Source: Nonomuraea roseoviolacea subsp. carminata
Lineage (GTDB): Bacteria; Actinomycetota; Actinomycetes; Streptosporangiales; Streptosporangiaceae
Direction of reading: 5' to 3'
DNA length: 64,000 nucleotides
Assembly: GCF_024172185.1 (NCBI RefSeq)
Contig: NZ_JAMZEC010000001.1
Location: 4,856,001-4,920,000, forward strand
Shown: one piece after another, positions 22,774 to 32,901 of the stretch
Numbering within the stretch: the first letter of the stretch is position 1
Layout of the letters: each line of letters starts with the position of its first letter
Program-made: the position numbers and the translations under genes
Notes under the pieces: model-generated
Databases searched by the model: none
The model's input: only the letters and a program-made list of their open reading frames with translations
Told to the model about the DNA's origin: nothing

Positions 22774-24087
22774 TCAGTCCTGGTCGGCGTCGGTCCGGCC
22801 CGCGGCGGCCGGCTTGGCGCGGGGCTTGCGGGCCTTGGCGGGGGCGGGCGGGTCCTGCGGGGTCTCGGGGGAGTCGTCCGCGTCCGGGCCCAGGGCGCGG
22901 ACCGACAGACGGTCGTCGGTGAGGCGGATCGTCAGCAGCGCCCCCGGCGACACGTCCTTGGCCAGCCGTACGACGTCGCCCGAGGGGTGCTGGACGATCG
23001 CGTAGCCGCGTTCGAGCGTGGCGGCCGGCGACAGCGCCACCAGCCGGGCACGCAGGTGCGTCATCGAGTCGCCGGCCCGGTCGAGCGAGCCCGCCAGCGA
23101 GCGCCGGGCCCGGTCGCGCAGCGCGTCCACCTGCTCCGCCCGCCGTTCGAGCTCGCGCACCGGGTCGGCCAGCGACGGCCGCGAGCGGGCCGACGTGAGC
23201 CACGACATCTCCCGGTCGAGCCAGCCGCCCAGCACCCGCCGCCCCCGGTCGCGGAGCTGGCGCACCAGCGTGAGCTGCTCTCCGACGTCCGGCACCACCT
23301 TCTTCGCGGCGTCGGTGGGCGTGGAGGCCCGCACGTCGGCCACCAGGTCCAGCAGCGGGCTGTCCTGCTCGTGGCCGATCGCGCTCACCACCGGGGTACG
23401 GCACCCGGCCACGGCCCGCACCAGCGTCTCGTCCGAGAACGGCAGCAGATCCTCCAGCGAACCGCCGCCCCGCGCGATGACGATCACCTCCACCGAGGAG
23501 TCGGCGTCCAGCTTCCGCAGGGCCTCGGTGACCTCGCCCACCGCGTACGGCCCCTGGACGGCGACCTCCTCGACCTTGAAGCGCACGGCGGGCCAGCGGC
23601 GCCGGGAGTTCTCCAGCACGTCGCGCTCCGCCGCCGAGTCACGCCCGCAGATCAGCCCCACGGTGCCCGGCAGGAACGGCAGCCGCCGCTTGCGGTCGGT
23701 GTTGAACAGCCCCTCGGCGGCCAGCAACTGCCGCAGCCGCTCCAGCCGGGCCAGCAGCTCGCCCACGCCGACCGGCCGGATCTCCAACGCGGTGAAGGCG
23801 AACGACCCTCGGTTGACCCAGAAGTCGGGTTTGACGTGGACCACCACGCGGGCGCCGTCGGCCGGACGCGGCACGGCCGCCTCGTACACGCCGCGTGGAG
23901 CGGTCACCCGGGCCGAGACGTTGGCCACCGGGTCGCGCAGCGTCAGGAACACCGTGCCGCCGCGCGCGCTCAGGTCGGTGATCTGGCCCTCCACCCAGAC
24001 CGTGCCCAGCTTGCCGATCCAGCCGCCCACCATCTGCAGGACGGTGCGGATCGGCAGCGGGGACTCGGGCGAGGTCTTCGTGGTCAT
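22774..24087 (-). CDS. xseA: Exodeoxyribonuclease VII large subunit
   Basis: The 437-residue catalytic subunit has an N-terminal OB fold (VWVEGQITDLSARGGTVFLTL, VKPDFWVNRGSFAFTALEI) and the nuclease core with GTVGLICGRDSAAERDVLEN, RRRWPAVRF, VIVIARGGGSLEDLLPFSDE and VSAIGHEQDSPLLDLVADVRASTPTDAA. The C-terminus is a coiled coil with a Pro/Ala/Lys-rich tail. With XseB it processes single-stranded DNA in mismatch and recombination repair. It is transcribed away from ispH, after the lipid-droplet gene, and is separated from xseB by the TetR/reductase pair. Confidence 0.95.
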   Translation of the reverse strand: MTTKTSPESPLPIRTVLQMVGGWIGKLGTVWVEGQITDLSARGGTVFLTLRDPVANVSARVTAPRGVYEAAVPRPADGARVVVHVKPDFWVNRGSFAFTALEIRPVGVGELLARLERLRQLLAAEGLFNTDRKRRLPFLPGTVGLICGRDSAAERDVLENSRRRWPAVRFKVEEVAVQGPYAVGEVTEALRKLDADSSVEVIVIARGGGSLEDLLPFSDETLVRAVAGCRTPVVSAIGHEQDSPLLDLVADVRASTPTDAAKKVVPDVGEQLTLVRQLRDRGRRVLGGWLDREMSWLTSARSRPSLADPVRELERRAEQVDALRDRARRSLAGSLDRAGDSMTHLRARLVALSPAATLERGYAIVQHPSGDVVRLAKDVSPGALLTIRLTDDRLSVRALGPDADDSPETPQDPPAPAKARKPRAKPAAAGRTDADQD

Positions 24088-24113
24088 GCCGGAAGACTAC
24101 GGGGCCGCGGCGG

Positions 24114-25244
24114 CTATTCCCCGGCCTGGAGCTTGGCCAGGCGGTTCTCGAACATCTTGATCACCTCGGGGCGGCCGGCCGTGGCCTGCTCGTACGTCAG
24201 CAGGCCGCTGATCTGCTCGGCGGACTTGCCGCGCATCCTGGCGCGCAGGGAGGCCACGGTCAGGTCGCCGTAGCCGGGCAGCGGCTCGGCCAGGGTGGTC
24301 GCGCCGGTGGCGCCGTCGGCGGCCTCCGCTGCCGCGGCGGCTTCCGGGGTCGCGGCGGCGGCCTCCGCGAGCGCGCCGGTCGGCTCGGCGGCCGGGGCGG
24401 CGGCTGCGGCGGCGGGCTTGGCGGCCTTCGCCGGCTTCGCGGCCTTCGCGGCGGGCTTGGCCTCCGCCTCCTTCACGGCCTCGGCCTCCGCCTCCTTCAC
24501 AGCCTCCGCCTCGGGCGCGGCCTCCGCCTCCTTCACGGCCTCGGCCTTGGCCTGGGTCGCGGGCGCGGCCTCCGCCTCGGGCGCGGTCTTGGGCTCCGGC
24601 TTGGACTCCGCGACGGTCTCCGGCTTGACCTCCGGCTTCGTCTCCGGCTCGACCTCGGGCTCGGCGGCGGGAGCGGGCTCGGGCGTCACGGCGACCGGCT
24701 GGACGGGCTCGGCGGGCTCCGCGCCCGGCGCGGGCTCGGCCGCGGCGACGGGCTCAGGCGCCGCGGCGGGCTCGGGGGCGGCGACGGGCTCGGCGGCGCT
24801 CGACTCCTGAGCGGCGGGCTCAGGGGTGGCGGGCTGAGGAGCGGTGGGCTCAGGGGTGGTGGGCGCGGCGGGGGTCTCCGCGGCCGGCTTGGCCGGGGTG
24901 AAGATCACTGGCTCGGGCTTGGCCTTGGCGGCGGAGCCGTTCTGCTCCCCGGTCTTGCCCGCGGCGCCGGACGGGCGCGGCGCGAAGATGACGGGCTCCT
25001 TGCGGGCGGGCCGCTCCTCCTCACCCTGGACGGCCGTCTCACCGGCCGCCTCCGGGGACCGCGTCTCGGTCTCCTCCTCCTTGGAGCCCAGCCCCTTGAT
25101 GGAGTTCTTCACCCGGTCCACCAGCAGCAACGCCTGCCCGGCTGCGCTCAACGTGGACTGGACGACCATGAGAGGAAGCTCTTTGGCCTTCTCCTTGTCG
25201 GTGACGGTCTTGGCGATGTTGCGTATCACGTCGCTGAGGGACAT
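24114..25244 (-). CDS. Lipid droplet-associated protein with long low-complexity middle
   Basis: The 376-residue protein has an amphipathic helical N-terminus (about 1-60: MSLSDVIRNIAKTVTDKEKA, AAGQALLLVDRVKNSIKGLG), a Pro/Ala/Glu-rich middle (about 65-310, with repeats such as APEPAAAPEP and VKEAEAEA) and a conserved C-terminus (LPGYGDLTVASLRARMRGKS, FENRLAKLQ). Proteins with this C-terminus next to xseA and ispH are annotated as lipid droplet-associated in actinomycetes; the N-terminal helices would bind the droplet surface. The start is ATG after AGGGAG. The longer frame has no ribosome-binding site. Confidence 0.8.
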   Translation of the reverse strand: MSLSDVIRNIAKTVTDKEKAKELPLMVVQSTLSAAGQALLLVDRVKNSIKGLGSKEEETETRSPEAAGETAVQGEEERPARKEPVIFAPRPSGAAGKTGEQNGSAAKAKPEPVIFTPAKPAAETPAAPTTPEPTAPQPATPEPAAQESSAAEPVAAPEPAAAPEPVAAAEPAPGAEPAEPVQPVAVTPEPAPAAEPEVEPETKPEVKPETVAESKPEPKTAPEAEAAPATQAKAEAVKEAEAAPEAEAVKEAEAEAVKEAEAKPAAKAAKPAKAAKPAAAAAAPAAEPTGALAEAAAATPEAAAAAEAADGATGATTLAEPLPGYGDLTVASLRARMRGKSAEQISGLLTYEQATAGRPEVIKMFENRLAKLQAGE

Positions 25245-25344
25245 GACGTCTCCCTGGGAGGTCTGTATCGGAGGGCCAGTGTGGCAAACGGCGAGCGGGC
25301 GTGCACGCGCGGTCCAGCCCGTCCTCCACGTAGCATTACCAAGT

Positions 25345-26304
25345 ATGGAGCCCCGTACTTCCCGCAGAGTCCTCGTAGCCAAGCCCCGCGGCTACTGTGC
25401 CGGCGTCGATCGGGCCGTGGTCGCGGTCGAGAAGGCTCTGGAGCAGTACGGCGCGCCGATCTACGTCCGCAAGCAGATCGTCCACAACACCCACGTCGTC
25501 AAGACGCTGGAAGCCAAGGGCGCCATCTTCGTCGAGGAGACCGAGGAGGTGCCCGAGGGCGAGATCGTGGTGTTCTCCGCCCACGGCGTCTCCCCGGCCG
25601 TGCACGGCGAGGCCAGGCAGCGGGGGCTGCGCACCATCGACGCCACCTGCCCGCTGGTCACCAAGGTGCACAACGAGGCCAAGCGGTTCGCCGCCCAGGA
25701 CTACGACATCCTGCTGATCGGCCACGAGGGCCACGAGGAGGTGGAGGGCACCTCCGGCGAGGCGCCCGACCACATCCAGCTCGTCGACGGCCTCGACGCG
25801 GTCGGCAAGGTCCAGGTGAAGGACCCGTCCAAGCTGGTCTGGCTGTCGCAGACGACGCTGTCGGTCGACGAGACCACCGAGACGGTCACCCGGCTCAAGG
25901 AGCGCTTCCCGACGCTGATCGACCCGCCGAGCGACGACATCTGCTACGCCACCCAGAACCGTCAGGTCGCGGTGAAGGAGATCGCCGCCCAGGCCGAGCT
26001 GGTCATCGTCGTCGGCTCCGACAACTCCTCCAACTCCAAGCGCCTGGTCGAGGTGGCCAAGGATCACGGCGCAGACGCCGCCTACCTCGTCGACAACGCC
26101 TCGTTCATCCGCGACGAGTGGCTGGAGGGCGTCACCACGGTCGGCCTGACCAGCGGCGCCTCGGTGCCCGAGGAGCTGGTGGACGAGGTGCTCGCCCACC
26201 TGGCCCGCCACGGGTTCGGCGACGTGGAGCAGGTCGAGTCGGTGCAGGAGAGCATGCGCTTCGCGCTGCCCCACGAGCTGCGCAAGGACCTGCGCGCCTC
26301 CTGA
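25345..26304 (+). CDS. ispH: 4-hydroxy-3-methylbut-2-enyl diphosphate reductase
   Basis: The 319-residue iron-sulfur enzyme makes IPP and DMAPP in the last step of the MEP isoprenoid pathway. Its three cluster cysteines are seen in PRGYCAGVDRAV, TIDATCPLVTKVH and DDICYATQNRQ. FSAHGVSP and GHEGHEEVEGT are further family stretches. ATG is the first start after the divergent lipid-droplet gene. The full family length is present. Confidence 0.97.
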   Translation: MEPRTSRRVLVAKPRGYCAGVDRAVVAVEKALEQYGAPIYVRKQIVHNTHVVKTLEAKGAIFVEETEEVPEGEIVVFSAHGVSPAVHGEARQRGLRTIDATCPLVTKVHNEAKRFAAQDYDILLIGHEGHEEVEGTSGEAPDHIQLVDGLDAVGKVQVKDPSKLVWLSQTTLSVDETTETVTRLKERFPTLIDPPSDDICYATQNRQVAVKEIAAQAELVIVVGSDNSSNSKRLVEVAKDHGADAAYLVDNASFIRDEWLEGVTTVGLTSGASVPEELVDEVLAHLARHGFGDVEQVESVQESMRFALPHELRKDLRAS

Positions 26305-26354
26305 GACGCGCCCCCTGAACCGCGGAGCCCGAAACCCGGAGCGGGCCGGGGCGG

Positions 26355-26876
26355 TCAGTCCTCGGTCTGCGTCCGGGGCGTGCCGTAGACCCGGGGCTCG
26401 AAGTAGCCCTCGGGTTCCGGCTCGTACGCCTGCTTGCGTGACGGGCGGGCCGCCTCGGCGCCCGCCCGCAACTCCTCGCGCAGCTCGCGCACGTTGTCGC
26501 GCAGCCCGCGCCGCAGGGCCACGCCGAGCACCACGGCCGAGCCCGCGAACAGCCAGGGCGCGCCCGCCGACAGCGAGGTGTACAGCCCGATCGCCAGCGA
26601 CTGCGCCAGCTTGCCGGAGCCGAGCGCGCGGACGAACTCGACGACGAGCGTCGCCGCGAAGAACACCAGCGGCGGCGTCACCACCAGCGACAGCAGGTCG
26701 CGCGGGTTGACCAGCAGCACGCCGACCAGGCTGGCCGCCACGAACACCGCGCCCACCAGGAACGGCAGGCCGAGCGGCGCGGCCAGCGCGTAGGCGGCCA
26801 CGGTGACGGCCAGGGCGAGCACGATGGCGCCGCGGGCGGTCAACCTCACGCCCGAGCGCCTGCCCTTCTCACTCAC
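26355..26876 (-). CDS. DUF6542 family membrane protein
   Basis: The 173-residue protein has four hydrophobic helices (GAIVLALAVTVAAYALAAPL, FLVGAVFVAASLVGVLLVNP, LLSLVVTPPLVFFAATLVVE, LFAGSAVVLGVALRRGL), then a helical cytoplasmic tail rich in Arg and Glu and a disordered end with YEPEPEGYFEPRVYG. The pattern matches DUF6542, common in actinomycetes. It lies just after rmuC on the same strand (16-bp gap) and may share its transcript. Function unknown. Confidence 0.75.
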   Translation of the reverse strand: MSEKGRRSGVRLTARGAIVLALAVTVAAYALAAPLGLPFLVGAVFVAASLVGVLLVNPRDLLSLVVTPPLVFFAATLVVEFVRALGSGKLAQSLAIGLYTSLSAGAPWLFAGSAVVLGVALRRGLRDNVRELREELRAGAEAARPSRKQAYEPEPEGYFEPRVYGTPRTQTED

Positions 26877-26892
26877 TGGCCCCCGCCCCCCC

Positions 26893-28149
26893 TTACTGCG
26901 ATCCGTTGGCCAACTTACCGTTGACCGGGGAAATCAGAGACGGGGTTTCCAGCAGTTCGGGTGAGGCGAGCGGCCTCGGCAGGCCCTCCAGCATCTCGGG
27001 AGAGCCCAGCTCGCCGTCCACGACGCCCAGATCGTGCAGTTTGCGCGCGCTGACGAGCACGCGGCTCTCCAGGGATCCCACGGTCTTGTTGTACGCCTCG
27101 ACGGCCCGGGTGAGCGACTTGCCGAGGGTGTCGACGTTCCTGCCCAGCGACGCGAGCCGCTCGTACAGCTCCTTGCCCAGCTCGAACACGGCACGGGCGT
27201 TCTCGCTGAGCGCGGCCTGCTGCCAGGCGTAGTGCGCGGTGCGCAGCATGGTGATGAGCGTGGTCGGGGTGGCGATGTGCACGCGCCGGGTCATCGCGTA
27301 CTCCAGCAGCGCCGGGTCGCGCTCCAGCGCCGGGGCGAGGAACGCCTCGCCGGGGATGAACAGGACGACGAACTCGGGCGACGGGTTGAACGCCTGCCAG
27401 TAGGACTTGCTCGCCAGCCGGTCGATGTGCTCGCGGACGTGCCGGGCGTGCGCGTCGAGCCGCACGGAGGCCAGCGACTCGTCGGCCGCCTCCGCGGCCT
27501 CCAGGTAGGCGGCCAGCGACACCTTGGAGTCGACGACGATGTTCTTGCCCCCGGCCAGCCGCACCACCATGTCGGGCCGCATGGCGCCCTCGGTGACCTG
27601 CTCGTCGAAGTCGCAGTGGCGCTGCATGCCGGCGATCTCGACGACCCGGCGCAGCTGCAGCTCGCCCCACCGGCCGCGCGCCTCGGGCCGTTGCAGGGCG
27701 CGTACCAGGGCGGTGGTCTGCGAGCGCAGCTCCTGGCTGCTCTGCCGGACGAACTCCATCTGCTTGGCCAGCTCGGCGCGGGCGGCGCGCTGCCCGGCCT
27801 CGGTGTCGCGCAACTGCGCCTCGACCCGGGCGAGCGCGTCCTTCAGCGGCTCGACCAGGTGCTCGACCGCCTGCCTGCGCTGGTCGAGGTCGCCCGCGGC
27901 CTCGGCCCGGGTGGCGGCCAGCCGGGTCTCGGCGAGTTCGAGGAAGCGCAGGTTGTTGACGTCGAGGGCGCGCGTGGACAGCGCCTGAAAGCGCTCGGTG
28001 AGCTGCTCCTCGACGTAGGTGAGCTTGTCGCCGGCGGTTCTGGCCCGCGCCTCCGCCTCGGCCACCCGCACGGCCGCCCTCGTACGGGCGATCATGAAGC
28101 CGATGGCGAGACCGGCGGCGAGTCCGACGAGAAGCGAGACGACGTCCAT
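26893..28149 (-). CDS. rmuC: DNA recombination protein RmuC
   Basis: The 418-residue protein has one N-terminal membrane helix (VVSLLVGLAAGLAIGFMIA), a long coiled coil (about 30-170) and the RmuC nuclease-like domain (RGRWGELQLRRVVEIAGM, MRPDMVVRLAGGKNIVVDSK, then FVVLFIPGEAFLAPAL and HIATPTTLITMLRTAHYAW). RmuC limits inversions and rearrangements at inverted repeats. The ATG that opens the membrane helix is taken as start; further upstream the frame has no ribosome-binding site and is unrelated in composition. Confidence 0.92.
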   Translation of the reverse strand: MDVVSLLVGLAAGLAIGFMIARTRAAVRVAEAEARARTAGDKLTYVEEQLTERFQALSTRALDVNNLRFLELAETRLAATRAEAAGDLDQRRQAVEHLVEPLKDALARVEAQLRDTEAGQRAARAELAKQMEFVRQSSQELRSQTTALVRALQRPEARGRWGELQLRRVVEIAGMQRHCDFDEQVTEGAMRPDMVVRLAGGKNIVVDSKVSLAAYLEAAEAADESLASVRLDAHARHVREHIDRLASKSYWQAFNPSPEFVVLFIPGEAFLAPALERDPALLEYAMTRRVHIATPTTLITMLRTAHYAWQQAALSENARAVFELGKELYERLASLGRNVDTLGKSLTRAVEAYNKTVGSLESRVLVSARKLHDLGVVDGELGSPEMLEGLPRPLASPELLETPSLISPVNGKLANGSQ

Positions 28150-28230
28150 CACAGCGATGATGGCAGGATCGCCGGGCCCGATCCGCGAGACACGCTTGCG
28201 CGGGCCCCGACCGTCACGCAGAGTACCCAC

Positions 28231-28965
28231 ATGACTACTGGTTTGCGCACGGCGCTGTCGCTCGCCGTGGCGGCCTTCGGGGTGGCGGGCGTGGTCGTGC
28301 TGGCGGGAACGGCCGTCCGCACGGGGCCGTCCGCCCCTGACGCGACCAGAGCGCCGCTCCACTGGGAGCCGGGCGCCTGCGTGAACGGCTCGGACGCCGG
28401 TTACGTCCTCACGCCGTGCAACGGGGGACAGTACGAGGTGCTGGCCATCGCCGCCGACCCGCCCGGCCACGGCGGCTGTCCCGACGACACCGACGACGTG
28501 GTGCGGATCGGCGACGGCCGCACGGCCTGCGTCCGCTCCTACCTCGACCCGCACCTGGGCGCGCCGGGGGTGGGCGGGGGCATGCTCAGGGCGGGCGACT
28601 GCGTCACGCTCGACGGCCGCGAGCGGCCCTGCGCGCAGCGCGGCTGGTACGGCAGGGCGCTGGCGATCGAGACGCGGGCCGCGGCCTGCCCCTCCGGCAC
28701 GCTGGACACGGTCGGCACCGGGCCCGTCGCCTGTCTGGGGCCGGGCGGCCAGGTGCTGGACCGCGGCATGTGCGTGGCAAGGCCGGACGGCGACACGGTG
28801 GACCGCGCCGCGATCACGCGGGTGGGGTGCGGCTCGCGGGGCGCGTGGGCGCGGGTGACCTCGTTCGAGACCAGGCCGCGGAGCTGCCCGAAGGGCTCGC
28901 AGCGCTACCTTCGGGCCCGGGGGGCCTACCGGCCGGTGACCTGCCTGCGTCTCGTCAGCAAGTAG
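28231..28965 (+). CDS. Secreted or anchored Cys-rich protein, unknown
   Basis: The 244-residue protein starts with a signal-like helix (TALSLAVAAFGVAGVVVLAG, about 7-27). The exported part has two similar repeats, each with paired Cys residues: CVNGSDAGYVLTPCNGGQYE with later CP and CV, then CVTLDGRERPC and CVARPDGDTVDR with later CG and CP. The even number of Cys suggests disulfides, and the repeated layout suggests a duplicated small domain. It reads away from rmuC and towards ychF. No family is recognised; LppU/SCO3897-like surface proteins are a guess from the Cys spacing. Confidence 0.7.
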   Translation: MTTGLRTALSLAVAAFGVAGVVVLAGTAVRTGPSAPDATRAPLHWEPGACVNGSDAGYVLTPCNGGQYEVLAIAADPPGHGGCPDDTDDVVRIGDGRTACVRSYLDPHLGAPGVGGGMLRAGDCVTLDGRERPCAQRGWYGRALAIETRAAACPSGTLDTVGTGPVACLGPGGQVLDRGMCVARPDGDTVDRAAITRVGCGSRGAWARVTSFETRPRSCPKGSQRYLRARGAYRPVTCLRLVSK

Positions 28966-29047
28966 ACTCGCTGGACGTGAGCGAGCGCAGCCAGGCAACC
29001 ACCACCAGCAGCGGCCGGGGGCTCGTGCGGCCGGTTAAGGAGCACGC

Positions 29048-30124
<1,077 letters not shown>

Positions 30125-30233
30125 GGCCGCGCCGGAGCGCGTACGCGAGGTCCGATTTCCACCGGCGTCCCGCGTCCGGATCGGGGAGAGTCGTCACGAC
30201 CGACCCCTATGCGGAAGTTGAGGACCAGCGGTA

Positions 30234-30884
30234 ATGCACACGATCTCCGACCTGAAGGTGCTGTACTTCGGCACGCCGGTGGTGCTGATCGGCTCGCGCA
30301 ACGAGGACGGCTCGTCCAACCTCATGCCGATGTCGTCGGCCTGGTGGCTGGGCGAGCACGCCATGCTCGGTGTGGGCAACAGCTCCCAGACCTCGGCCAA
30401 CCTGGCCCGTGAGCGGGAGTGCGTGCTCAACCTGGTGCCGTCGTCCCTGGTGGACGCCGTGGACAGGCTCGCGTTGCTGACCGCGAACCCGGCGATCAAC
30501 GAGCGCCGGGTGGAGCAGGGCTACCGGCACGAGCGGAACAAGTTCGCGGTGGCGGGGCTGACCGAGCAGGCGGCCGACCTGGTGAAGGCGCCGAGAGTGC
30601 TGGAGTGCCCGGTGCAGCTCGAATGCGTCGTGGAGGAGAGCCGCCCGTTCGGCGGCCCGGACGGGAACGCGACCGCGTTCCAGGTCAGGGTGGTGCGCGC
30701 GCACGTGGACGAGGAGCTGATCATCCCCGGCACGCACTACGTCGACCCGGTGGGCTGGGACCCGCTGATCATGAAGTTCTGCGAGTTCTTCGGCGGCGGG
30801 TCCAACCTGCGCCCGTCGCGTCTGGCCAAGGGCTGGCGGATGCCGCACCGGCTGGAGCGGGAGGAGGGCGCCGCGCGCGGTTGA
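30234..30884 (+). CDS. Flavin reductase-like (FMN-binding split barrel) protein
   Basis: The 216-residue protein reads YFGTPVVLIGSRNEDGSSNL, then MSSAWWLGEHAMLGVGNSSQ with TSANLARERECVLNLVP, the pattern of flavoredoxin or flavin reductase-like enzymes with an FMN-binding split barrel. The C-terminal part has LECPVQLECVVEE and VDPVGWDPLIMKFCEFFGG. It may reduce free flavin or act on a small substrate with bound FMN. It stands alone between ychF and a short unknown gene. Confidence 0.85.
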   Translation: MHTISDLKVLYFGTPVVLIGSRNEDGSSNLMPMSSAWWLGEHAMLGVGNSSQTSANLARERECVLNLVPSSLVDAVDRLALLTANPAINERRVEQGYRHERNKFAVAGLTEQAADLVKAPRVLECPVQLECVVEESRPFGGPDGNATAFQVRVVRAHVDEELIIPGTHYVDPVGWDPLIMKFCEFFGGGSNLRPSRLAKGWRMPHRLEREEGAARG

Positions 30885-30980
30885 GCATCGGCCCACCCGG
30901 GAAAAGGATGAGGCGTCAACCACTTTGGGCACCTGGGCGTCGAATCGTCACGGCGTTCACGCTGACTCGGGAGGGCCCTC

Positions 30981-31370
30981 ATGATCCGTCGCATCATCCG
31001 GAAACGACGTCCCGCACCCTCGCTCACGGGGATCACCCTTGAGGAGGAGCTCGCCCTGCTCAGGGTCGAGCTGATGTACGGCCTGCGGGTGAACCGCGAG
31101 GCGTACCTGCGCAGGAAGGCGGACGAGCGGGAGGAACTGGCGACGTGGGTGCGCGAGCGCGACGCCGCCGCCATGCTCGCCGAGCTGCGCGGGGCCCTGG
31201 AGCGCACCGTCCCCCGGCGCGACCTGCCCGCCCCCGCCGTCCGCGACCTGCCCGCCGCGTCCGGGCGTGACCTGCCCGCCGCGTCCGGACGTGACCTGCC
31301 CGCGACGGCCAGGGACATGCGCGTCGTGCGCCGCCCGGCCGCCGCGGGCGACTCGGAGCCGGCCGCCTGA
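30981..31370 (+). CDS. Small basic/acidic helical protein with RDLPAASG repeats
   Basis: The 129-residue protein has an Arg-rich start, a helical middle (LEEELALLRVELMYGLRVNR, then a Lys/Arg/Glu coiled coil to about 75) and a C-terminal run of RDLPAPAV, RDLPAASG, RDLPAASG and RDLPATA units. The repeat DNA is a 24-bp GCGTCCGG(G/A)CGTGACCTGCC-type unit. No family is recognised. The start ATG follows GGGAGGG. Composition and a good ribosome-binding site support a real gene. Confidence 0.55.
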   Translation: MIRRIIRKRRPAPSLTGITLEEELALLRVELMYGLRVNREAYLRRKADEREELATWVRERDAAAMLAELRGALERTVPRRDLPAPAVRDLPAASGRDLPAASGRDLPATARDMRVVRRPAAAGDSEPAA

Positions 31371-31842
31371 TCCTTTCCGTCACCGGAGGGGCGCCTCGCG
31401 AAGGGCGCGACGCTCTGGGGAGCGCGCATGGGGGCGGCACGTACGCGCAGCGCGTAACGCCTCCCCTTGCCCCACGTCCCGCGGTATAGGCGCTGACCAG
31501 GCCGCATGCCCGTAGCGGCGTGCGGCCTGCCCGTCATATACCAAATGCGCAGGTCGCGACAGTCCCTACGCCATTTGGACAGGAACCTCTGGCCGCCGGG
31601 TAATGCGACAAAGGGCATCTGGCCTGGTCAAATGCCTATTCCGCGCGTTCGGCGCAAGAACCAACACTCCGGGGAGTCATGCGTACTCGGTTTGCCCCCG
31701 GACGGCGATGCCTGCAGCATGGGCGTGGCTTTCCTGGAACAATGGCGGAGACCGGATAGGGTGACTGCTTCACCACGGATGATGGGGATCGGCAACGGAC
31801 GACACCGCGCCAGCCGGGGGGATTGGCGCGAGCGGAGGCGTG
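31371..31842. promoter_or_regulatory. Intergenic region upstream of the T4SS operon
   Basis: No convincing gene lies in these 472 bp. AGGCCGC/GCGGCCT forms a hairpin at about 31499-31528. CCAAATG and CATTTGG flank a 24-base spacer (about 31540-31577), and CAAATGC recurs near 31628. TAGGGT at 31756-31761 is a good actinobacterial -10, about 85 bp before the first T4SS gene. Local GC content is lower than in the flanking genes, as expected of a promoter region. Confidence 0.45.
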
Positions 31843-32856
31843 ATGGCTCGTAGGTCAACCGTCCAGCACGGTCCTCGGATCGCTGGCGACCCCGAGCTTT
31901 CGGCGCGCCCTGAGCTCTCCGACTACGACCTGCCGCCCTCGCGGCGGCCGCGCCGCGGGCGCTGGTCGGGTGGTGGCGGGCGCTGGCTGGTCTGGATGGG
32001 CCGCGCCATTCTCTGGGCGCTTATCGTGGTAATCGTGGTCAATGGGGTCCGTGCACCATTTGAGCGGTTTACCCAGCAAAACGCCCCCGCGCCGAATGCG
32101 TCGCCCGCGACGGGCACCGGATTCCCCACCCAGCGTGGCATGGCGTTCGCCGCCCAGTTCGCGGGCGTCTATCTGAATTTCAGCCCGGCCGACGCCACGA
32201 GCCGGCAGGGCAAGCTCGCCGCGTTCCTGGCCGAGGGCATGGCGCCTCAGCTCGGATGGGACGGCAACGGCAAGTTCGCCGCCGTCGCCATCCAGCCGTA
32301 CGACATCAAGGCCGACGACGCCCACAACGCCGTCGTCTCGGTCGCCTTCCAGTCGGGCACGCGCAGGATGCTGCTGTCCGTGCCGATCTACTACTCCGGC
32401 GACGACGCCGGCGGCCGGTTCGTCGTCTCGGGCAGGCCCGCGATCCTGCCCGCGCCCGCGCCCGCCGACCTGCCCCAGGTCGCCGCGGCCGAGACCGACG
32501 ACGTCGCCGAGGCGGAGCTCAAGCCCCAGATGGAGGGCTTCTTCAAGGACTACGCCTCGGGGGACGCCGCGGGGTTGCAGCGCTACCTCGCCGTCGGCGC
32601 GAGCGTGCCGAGCTTCGGCGGCGCGTTCACCTTCGGCGGGTTGCAGGATCTCGTGGTGCCTGTGGGGGGTGCCACCCGAGAGGTCGAGGCAGTGGTGGTG
32701 TGGGTCGTGCCCGGCGCCTCGCCGTCGGCCGACGCCGGCGCCGACGCGAGCGCGGCGGCCGGCCGCATCGAGCAGGCCTACCGCCTCACCGTCGAGAAGC
32801 AGGGCGACAAGTGGTACGTCAAGGACATCCGCGGCGCCGGTCGGGCCGTTGGATAG
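31843..32856 (+). CDS. tcpC: TcpC-like conjugation/secretion membrane protein
   Basis: The 337-residue protein has a disordered basic N-terminus, one membrane helix (about 48-68: LVWMGRAILWALIVVIVVNG) and two extracytoplasmic NTF2/VirB8-like domains. The first has FAAQFAGVYLNFSPADATSR and AVAIQPYDIKADDAHNAVVS; the second has EGFFKDYASGDAAGLQRYLA and YRLTVEKQGDKWYVKDI. That is the TcpC layout of Gram-positive type IV systems, where it scaffolds the channel. ATG is preferred over the GTG one codon earlier because GGAGG is 4 rather than 1 base away. Confidence 0.82.
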   Translation: MARRSTVQHGPRIAGDPELSARPELSDYDLPPSRRPRRGRWSGGGGRWLVWMGRAILWALIVVIVVNGVRAPFERFTQQNAPAPNASPATGTGFPTQRGMAFAAQFAGVYLNFSPADATSRQGKLAAFLAEGMAPQLGWDGNGKFAAVAIQPYDIKADDAHNAVVSVAFQSGTRRMLLSVPIYYSGDDAGGRFVVSGRPAILPAPAPADLPQVAAAETDDVAEAELKPQMEGFFKDYASGDAAGLQRYLAVGASVPSFGGAFTFGGLQDLVVPVGGATREVEAVVVWVVPGASPSADAGADASAAAGRIEQAYRLTVEKQGDKWYVKDIRGAGRAVG

Positions 32857-32901
32857 ACGCACGACCGCGCTGCTGATCGGCACCCCCCGGGAGGACAAGA
32901 A

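Noticed and set aside
24295..24810. 171-residue Ala/Ser/Gly protein antisense to the lipid-droplet gene
   Set aside because: It is the reverse complement of the Pro/Ala/Glu repeats and has no independent start signal or domain.
31506..31853. Possible 115-residue gene upstream of the T4SS operon
   Set aside because: No ribosome-binding site, poor codon use for this genome, and overlap with promoter-like signals.
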